This document shows positions 14,531 to 16,805 of a stretch of DNA of 16,805 nt, one piece after another. The position numbers and the translations under genes are program-made. Origin of the DNA: Suttonella ornithocola (GTDB taxonomy: Bacteria > Pseudomonadota > Gammaproteobacteria > Cardiobacteriales > Cardiobacteriaceae); the NCBI RefSeq assembly GCF_001889065.1, contig NZ_LWHB01000051.1, positions 1 through 16,805 of the forward strand, in the 5' to 3' direction. The notes under the pieces are model-generated. The model searched no databases. It was not told the DNA's origin and was given only the letters and a program-made list of their open reading frames with translations. How positions within the stretch are numbered: the first letter of the stretch is position 1; every line of letters starts with the position of its first letter.

Positions 14531-14944
14531 GAGACTTTTGCAAAACCCTAAAAACTCACTAATCTTTCTCTTGAGCCGATATATAGCAGGCTTCCCATAA
14601 AATGAATACAGTGCTTTGAGATAAGATACTGTTTTCAAGGTAGAAATTGAGTTAATGTTGTATGTATTTTTTGAGAAGTTGACTATAGAGAAAAAAACAA
14701 TAACAACCTTCTTCCAACAAACCACCAAAAGCATTATTACCAAACACATCAATTGATTTCCTTTACTCAAGCTTCAAGCCGTTATTGACTGGAATCCCAT
14801 ACGCCAAAGCCTGCAACAATTCCGATACCGTCAGGAACATAGTGGACGCCCACCTTATTATGAACCACTAGCGATGTTTAAAGCTATCTTACTCGAGTAA
14901 TGTCAAAACCTTTCAGACCCAGAGCTTGAACACAGCCTTGTTAC
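14531..14944 (+). mobile_element. IS5-family remnant, left part, with broken transposase
   Basis: Starts with the terminal-repeat-like GAGACTTTTGCAAAACCC. A transposase N-terminus follows (TTFFQQTTKSIITKHIN, stop, FPLLKLQAVIDWNPIRQSL, GRPPYYEPLAMFKAILLE, stop, CQNLSDPELEHSLVT), of the IS1106/IS1655-like type. A MITE sits between the end and the gene. Two nonsense codons and the absence of the rest of the gene make it inactive. At LVT it meets the IS3-type end at 14945. The right half is not in the window. Confidence 0.75.
14582..14687. repeat. TATAGC miniature element, copy B, uninterrupted
   Basis: Left end TATAGCAGGCTTCCCATAAA; right end read inward TATAGTCAACTTCTCAAAAA. It aligns with copy A (5775-6013) across GAGATAAGATACTGTTTTC and TTGAGTTAATGTTGTATG, but has no nested element. 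It lies within the leader of the IS5-family remnant and is flanked by TA-rich sequence. Confidence 0.65.
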
Positions 14945-15492
14945 TGAACCGCCCCGAGATAATCGGAGACTCATCAATCTGAGAGAATAAGACTATGAGT
15001 AGTAAAAGATATCCCCGGAAATGAAAGAAAGAGCTGGCCGTCTATAGTCAAAGGCTAATAAAAGAGGCACAGAAATTAGATCGCTATTCCAGTAATAGTA
15101 CATGTGCTTACTTTATTCATCTATCTTAATACTGTAACTATTCTAGTAGCCTTTCACTATATACGTTACAGCGAAAGACTGAAAGAAGCCGGCATAAAGG
15201 CATCGGTAGGGCGAACCGGGGCGATGCTTATGACAATGCATTGGCAGAGAGTGTCAACGGACTGTACAAAGCGGAGATTATTAAGTATTACAAACCACAA
15301 TGGCAAGGCTTAAGAGATGTTGAGCTGGCTACTTTGGAATCGGTAGACTGGTACAACAAAGAGCAACTTCACAGTACAATGGGTTATCTATCACCTTTTG
15401 AGTTTGAGAAAATGAATCATCAACTCCTAACTGCGTCAGGCATAGCAGTTTGACTCAAGTAATTAGGTCTCCAATAAAGTTGGGGCGATTCA
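14945..15492 (+). mobile_element. IS3-family element, internally deleted, both ends present
   Basis: The left end TGAACCGCCCCGAGA..., followed by GGAGAC, mirrors the right end, which reads inward TGAATCGCCCCAACT..., then GGAGACC. Inside, an orfA start is visible (MSSKRYPRK, then a stop). After a deletion, the end of orfB follows in two frames: YSERLKEAGIKASVGRTG and then, after a 1-nt frame change near 15220, DAYDNALAESVNGLYKAEII with WYNKEQLHSTMGYLSPFEFE. About 550 bp remain, against well over 1 kb for a complete IS3-family copy. Flanking bases do not give a clear target duplication (TAC against TAT). Confidence 0.8.
15166..15453 (+). pseudogene. IS3-family transposase orfB C-terminal fragment, frameshifted
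   Basis: This carries the last part of the rve-type DDE integrase domain: SVG-TGDAYDNALAESVNGLYK with the final catalytic glutamate in LAES, then VDWYNKEQLHSTMGYLSPFE. It is split by a single-base frame change around 15215-15225. The N-terminal catalytic aspartates are deleted, so it cannot encode an active transposase. Confidence 0.8.
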
Positions 15493-15576
15493 TATTGGTG
15501 CAATGACACAAGCTATGTGCGTATTGAATCCGGATTGCAATTAGTACGTAAAGTCTCCAGTGTAGAAGAGCCGATA
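15493..15576 (+). pseudogene. short coding fragment between two IS derivatives, unrecognised
   Basis: One plus-strand frame is open and protein-like throughout: WCNDTSYVRIESGLQLVRKV then SSVEEPI. It lies exactly between the IS3-family right end and the IS256-type left end. It may be the upstream part of the membrane-protein fragment found on the other side of the IS256 derivative. I do not recognise the family. Confidence 0.35.
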
Positions 15577-15824
15577 GCGTTTAAAATTCTGTGTCATTCC
15601 TCTAAACTACTCAAAACACAAGGAATGACAGTATGCAAAACTTTGGCTTTAACAAAGCCTTAAAAGCTATCCAAGTAGGCAAACCCATCACAGGTACTGA
15701 CGGAGTGCTTACCCCAGTAATCAAACAGCTAACTGAAGCTGCTTTATCAGCTGTCTATCCATTTCCCTAGTCGGTTAGATACTGTGATGAATCTTTAATT
15801 AACCTGACACAGAATTTTTAACGC
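15577..15824 (+). mobile_element. 248-bp IS256-family internally deleted derivative
   Basis: Inverted ends: GCGTTTAAAATTCTGTGTCA on the left and, read from the right, GCGTTAAAAATTCTGTGTCA, 19 of 20 matching. Inside, an intact IS256-type transposase start (ATG 15633: MQNFGFNKALKAIQVGKPIT, GTDGVLTPVIKQLTEAALSA) runs for about 45 codons and then stops after a deletion (VYPFP). The product lacks the whole DDE domain. With complete ends it could still be moved by a full IS256 relative elsewhere. No clear 8-9 bp target duplication is seen. Confidence 0.75.
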
Positions 15825-15968
15825 CCTCTTTTATGGCGGATTAAAAAAAGTAGCTCACCAATGCGTTTAGTCTTATGGACAATCGTATTTGGATTATTCT
15901 GCTGTTTATTGCCGGTATTATGTAAAATTTGGTTTGGTATTGATATTATTAGTCCAGAAGTGTTATAG
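15825..15968 (+). pseudogene. membrane-protein fragment truncated at both ends by mobile elements
   Basis: An open frame emerges from the IS256-type right end (LLWRIKKSSSPMRLVLWTIV), continues as a membrane helix (FGLFCCLLPVLCKIWFGIDI) and ends at a TAG that is part of the TATAG end of the next element. So the stop is supplied by the insertion. The internal ATG at 15861 would give a 35-residue membrane peptide, but no ribosome site precedes it. The family is not recognised. Confidence 0.4.
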
Positions 15969-16805
15969 TCAAATCACTTATAATCCAATCTATCCAAAGC
16001 AGATATTAAAGAACAACTTGTAGTAGAATTATCAAAAACAAACTGAGCATATCCTATGACCTACTGTCGCCAATTCCGACAGAAAATTCTTAACGATATT
16101 GCTAATGGAGAAACTTGGCGCGCTGTTGCAAAGCGCTACAAGATCAGCAAATTCACCGTCTATAGCTGGATTAAAAATCCCCATCCTAAAGGCTTTACTG
16201 AGCGTAAGCCCTCAAAGATTGATGATGAAGCCTTGCTTAAGGATATTGAGCAGTATCCTGATGATTACCAATGGGAAAGAGCTAGACGTTTTAATTGCTC
16301 GCAATCAGCGATTTGTTATGCTCTAAAGCGACTAAAGATAACGCATAAAAAAAGATTAACCAACATCCAAAAACCGACACAGAGAAAAGAGAGCACTTTC
16401 AAGAACAAATAGTGGATAAGACCGCTCAAGAAAAACCGATAGTCTATCTTGATGAATGTGGTTTTAAAGCCTTTGCTCATAGACCTTATGGCTACAGCAC
16501 AAAAGGACAAGTTTGTCATGGAAGTGATAACTGGCATTTAAAGAACCAGAGCAATGCGATTGGAGCCATTATCAATGGAGAATTGTTTGCCTTACGCTTA
16601 TATAATGGTTCTATTAACAGTGATATTTTCTCTCATTGGGTGAGAGAAGCACTGTTACCTGAGTGACCTAAAAACAGTGTAATTGTCATGGACAATGCCG
16701 CTTTTCATAAACGCAGTGATATTCAAGCAATCATTGAAGAGCATGGGCATGAGATACTTTGGTTACCCCCTTATAGTCCAGACTTAAATCCTATTGAAAA
16801 GATGT
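15964..16805 (+). mobile_element. IS630-family element, left end and most of the transposase; continues past the window
   Basis: The left end TATAGTCAAATCACTTATAA starts with the TA dinucleotide typical of IS630/mariner targets. The transposase gene begins at 16056. The right end is outside the window. Its terminus resembles that of the 75-bp element at 5704. Confidence 0.7.
16056..16805 (+). pseudogene. IS630-family transposase, two frames plus a nonsense codon
   Basis: The first frame (16056-16412) encodes the N-terminal HTH part (WRAVAKRYKISKFTVYSWIK, then CSQSAICYALKRLKITHKK). The reading then continues in the -1 frame from a seven-A run at 16347-16353: QHPKTDTEKREHFQEQIVDK, then KPIVYLDECGF with the first catalytic Asp, and VMDNAAFHKR with the second. 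WLPPYSPDLNPIEK, with the final acidic residue, ends at the window edge. A TGA at 16664-16666 replaces a codon expected between LLPE and PKNS. The frame switch may be programmed, as in several IS630 relatives; the TGA makes this copy non-functional unless it is suppressed. Confidence 0.82.

Noticed and set aside
15104..15313. ORF starting MLTLFIYLNTVT, apparently a small membrane protein.
   Set aside because: Its useful part (YSERLKEAGIKASV) is IS3 transposase; the rest comes from the internal deletion and the frameshift.
1..16805. CRISPR arrays and repeated uptake-type 9-12-mers (AAGTGCGGT or Neisseria-like DUS).
   Set aside because: No regularly spaced repeats and no recurrent uptake-type words were seen on either strand.

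Overview
The window looks like a chromosomal segment of an AT-rich gammaproteobacterium. Fis, LpxH, PpiD, the PpiA/PpiB cyclophilin pair, TtcA and CysS fit that class. I cannot name the genus. A TbpB/hemophilin-type barrel protein and IS5-, IS1595- and IS630-type elements would suit a host-associated group such as Cardiobacteriales, Moraxellaceae or a relative, but this is inference.

Layout: 1-1270 is a decayed region with a broken minus-strand membrane-protein gene and further degenerate sequence. tRNA-Thr(TGU), ttcA and tRNA-Arg(ACG) follow, the two tRNAs with near-consensus promoters. From the 3' end of tRNA-Arg to about 4857 lies a small prophage remnant. It holds an AlpA-like HTH fragment on the minus strand, a structured leader resembling the phage P1/P7 c4 antisense RNA, a 25-codon peptide gene coupled (TGATG) to a TbpB-like beta-barrel gene, and two chimeric virion-gene remnants. 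The last of these is fused to the C-terminus of an IS1595-family transposase.

The stretch 5006-14504 is mostly ordinary chromosome: fis and a DUF192 gene; then, on the minus strand, ppiD and cysS; then, on the plus strand, ppiA-ppiB-lpxH; a CBS-domain gene with an IT-superfamily permease; tRNA-Pro(GGG) on the minus strand; and pgeF. Its intergenic gaps carry short non-autonomous elements. Two copies of a 128-131 bp element have perfect 5-bp target duplications (AGTAT, TAACG). Two copies of a TA-flanked TATAG element are present, one interrupted by the first family and one lying inside an IS5-family remnant. A 75-bp TATAGTCA element has an end resembling the IS630-type element at the right edge.

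From 14505 to the end is an insertion-sequence graveyard: IS5-family remnant, internally deleted IS3-family and IS256-family derivatives with recognisable inverted ends, fragments of an unidentified interrupted membrane protein, and an IS630-family transposase gene split by a possible -1 frameshift and a nonsense codon.

The strongest candidate for an unusual system is the c4-like RNA / short coupled ORF / surface-type beta-barrel cassette at 2815-3774. In P1-type phages this arrangement controls an antirepressor; here it sits in front of a host-interaction protein domain.
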